Of a stretch of DNA of 64,000 nucleotides, positions 62,448 through 64,000 are shown piece by piece. How positions within the stretch are numbered: position 1 is the first letter of the stretch; every line of letters starts with the position of its first letter. The position numbers and the translations under genes are program-made. The notes beneath the pieces were generated by a model. The model saw only the letters and a list, made by a program, of their open reading frames with translations, ran no database searches and was not told the origin of the DNA. The DNA comes from Pseudomonadota bacterium (GTDB lineage Bacteria; Desulfobacterota; Desulfovibrionia; Desulfovibrionales; Desulfovibrionaceae): contig JAEYDL010000018.1 in the NCBI GenBank assembly GCA_023403845.1, forward strand, positions 248,001 to 312,000. Direction: 5' to 3'.

Positions 62448-64000
62448 ATGCTTGACGTCATTCGTGCCAATGCCCAGTCCTGGGGCGTAAAAGTGGCTTT
62501 CGCCATCATCATCATCGTATTCGTCTTCTGGGGCGTCGGCAGCTTCACCGGCGGTCCCTCCACGGTGGTCGTCACCGTGAACGGGGAACCCATCACCATC
62601 CAGGAATTTCAGGGACGCTACGAACAGTTCGAGCGGTCCGTACGCGAACAGCGGCCGGACCTTGACGCTGCCGCCATCAAGCAGCTCAACCTGCGCCGTC
62701 AGCTCATGGACAGCATGATTCTGGAATCCCTGCTGCTGCAGGAAGCCAGACGCGTCGGCGTGACCGTCACCCCGGTGGAACTGCGGCAGGTCATCGAGAA
62801 TTATCCGGTGTTCCATAACGCTCAGGGCAAGTTCGATCCCGACAGATACCTTGAGGTCATCAAGGCACAGCGCGATACGCCAGGCAATTTTGAGGCCCGT
62901 GTGCGCAACGGCCTGCTCATCGACAAACTGCGCAGGGAAATCACCGCCGGAGCCTACGTCAGCGAAGCAGAGCTGCGCAATCTGTACATGTATGAAGGCG
63001 AACGCCGGATTATCGAATACGTCCTCTATCCGCTGGACGACCATATGGCCAAAGCGGAAATCACTCCCGAGGCGGTGCAGGCCTATTACGACGCCAATCA
63101 GGCCAGATTCAGCGTTCCCCCGCAGGCGGACGTGGAATATATGCTCATAGGGGCCGGCTCCATCGCCGATCCTTCATCCGTGACTGACGCGGACGTCAAG
63201 GCCTACTACGACAAGCATCTTGATCAGTACTCCTATCCGGAACAGATGCATGCCCGCCATATTCTGATTTTGGCGGACGAGAAGGCTCCCGCCGATGTAC
63301 TGGACAAGGCGAAGACCAAAATTCAAGAAATTGAAAAACGGATTCAGGCCGGAGAGGATTTCGCGGAGCTGGCCAAGGAGTACTCGCAAGACGGCAGTGC
63401 CGCTTTGGGCGGAGATCTGGGCTGGTTCTCCGCCGAGCAGATGGTGGCCCCGTTCAGCTCCGCAGCCGCCCAGCTGAAGCCCGGCGAAGTGTCCGGTCCC
63501 GTACAGACGCGTTTCGGCTATCACCTTATCAAGCTTGAAGAGAAAAAGCCTGCAGGCACGACGCCCCTTGCCGACGTCAGTGAGGACATTCGCATTCGTC
63601 TGGCGCAGGAAGCCGCCGTGGGCAAGGTTCAGGATGCACTGGAGCAGGTACAGCTTGCCGTCATCGGCGGCAAGTCCCTCAAGGATGCCGGGGCGGCCCT
63701 CAAGCTCGAACCGAAGCAGACCGGGCTGGTCAACACCGCCGATCTGGCCCAGCTGCTCAACCTGAAGCCGGAAAACATCACGACGATCCTCGCCGCCACA
63801 CCGGGCACGACGCTGGAAACGCCCTTCATGACCAAAGAAGGCTACCTTGTAGTCAACGTAAAGGAATCCAGGCCGCAGACTCTCCGTACGCTGGATGAAG
63901 TCAGGGACGAGATCACCGCCACCCTCCGGACCGACAAGGCCCGCGAACTGGCTCTTGCCGACGCCCAGACTGTCCGCAAGACCTTCTCCGACAAGGCTCC
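62448..64000 (+). CDS. PpiD-like SurA N-terminal / PpiC-domain periplasmic chaperone (3' end missing)
   Basis: The frame is open to the window edge (517 codons seen). One N-terminal membrane anchor (about residues 15-32), a SurA-like chaperone region (about 45-170) and a parvulin PpiC domain with HARHILI, EDFAELAKEYSQDGSAALGGDLGWFS and RFGYHLIKLEE (about 268-365), then a further helical region. This is the PpiD layout: an inner-membrane-anchored folding factor for outer-membrane proteins near the Sec translocon. It starts 36 bases after the aconitase stop. Confidence 0.9.
   Translation, partial: MLDVIRANAQSWGVKVAFAIIIIVFVFWGVGSFTGGPSTVVVTVNGEPITIQEFQGRYEQFERSVREQRPDLDAAAIKQLNLRRQLMDSMILESLLLQEARRVGVTVTPVELRQVIENYPVFHNAQGKFDPDRYLEVIKAQRDTPGNFEARVRNGLLIDKLRREITAGAYVSEAELRNLYMYEGERRIIEYVLYPLDDHMAKAEITPEAVQAYYDANQARFSVPPQADVEYMLIGAGSIADPSSVTDADVKAYYDKHLDQYSYPEQMHARHILILADEKAPADVLDKAKTKIQEIEKRIQAGEDFAELAKEYSQDGSAALGGDLGWFSAEQMVAPFSSAAAQLKPGEVSGPVQTRFGYHLIKLEEKKPAGTTPLADVSEDIRIRLAQEAAVGKVQDALEQVQLAVIGGKSLKDAGAALKLEPKQTGLVNTADLAQLLNLKPENITTILAATPGTTLETPFMTKEGYLVVNVKESRPQTLRTLDEVRDEITATLRTDKARELALADAQTVRKTFSDKA

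Overview
The window is a chromosomal segment of a sulfate- or sulfite-reducing member of the Desulfovibrionaceae. The lineage call rests on dsrC, a periplasmic hydrogenase of the [NiFeSe] type, the paired rubredoxin/rubrerythrin/PerR set, a Desulfovibrio-type large porin, LL-diaminopimelate aminotransferase (DapL), type III glutamine synthetase and the general GC-rich codon use. Most of the content is housekeeping genes in short, tightly packed operons. One AT-rich island (about 25.8-27.9 kb) differs clearly in base composition.

Layout. 0-2.5 kb: YhaM-like nuclease (cut by the window edge), tmk, two small membrane proteins, rnhA. 2.6-7.5 kb: rpsA, nnr, an EamA transporter. 7.7-14.8 kb, minus strand: tyrA and aroA behind a Tyr/Phe-codon leader peptide and terminator, then dapL, dapF and glnN (with a sigma-54 promoter and upstream inverted repeats). 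15.3-19.5 kb, minus: rny, a 6S RNA gene, zapA, a zapB-like gene, glmU. 19.6-24.1 kb: queC, queE, a DUF486 gene, xth, tRNA-His, murA. 24.1-26.8 kb: a phosphoethanolamine transferase with an AG repeat in its 5' coding end, and an AT-rich phosphodiesterase-like gene. 27.8-31.4 kb: a polar amino acid ABC transporter plus a YitT protein. 32-37.4 kb: moaE-like, tatD, phoH, pgpH-like, ybeY. 37.7-40 kb: dsrC, a VWA-OmpA protein, a small secreted protein. 40.2-45 kb, minus: selD, comM, glnP, glnH. 45.5-50.9 kb, minus: hysA/hysB, a GT9 glycosyltransferase, rubredoxin, rubrerythrin, perR. 51.1-56.4 kb: tolQ-tolR-tolA, a TolA-C-like protein, tolB, pal. 56.4-64 kb: tRNA-Pro, lpxI, gpt, a porin, aconitase and the start of a PpiD-like chaperone.

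The most informative readings are ones a plain ORF call misses. (1) selD and hysA both carry an in-frame UGA at the position of a conserved catalytic or metal-binding cysteine, so both read as selenoproteins; the SelD needed to make selenocysteine may itself need it. (2) A 34-codon ORF with a Tyr-Tyr-Tyr-Phe run lies between a promoter and a strong terminator just ahead of aroA-tyrA, which is the arrangement of a ribosome-mediated attenuator. (3) A 39-nt AG tract in codons 11-24 of a surface-lipid phosphoethanolamine transferase makes it a probable phase-variable gene, which suggests a host-associated lifestyle. (4) glnN has a -24/-12 promoter and three spaced copies of a TTCTAC-N6-GTAGAA-like element. 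All calls come from reading the sequence; no database search was run.
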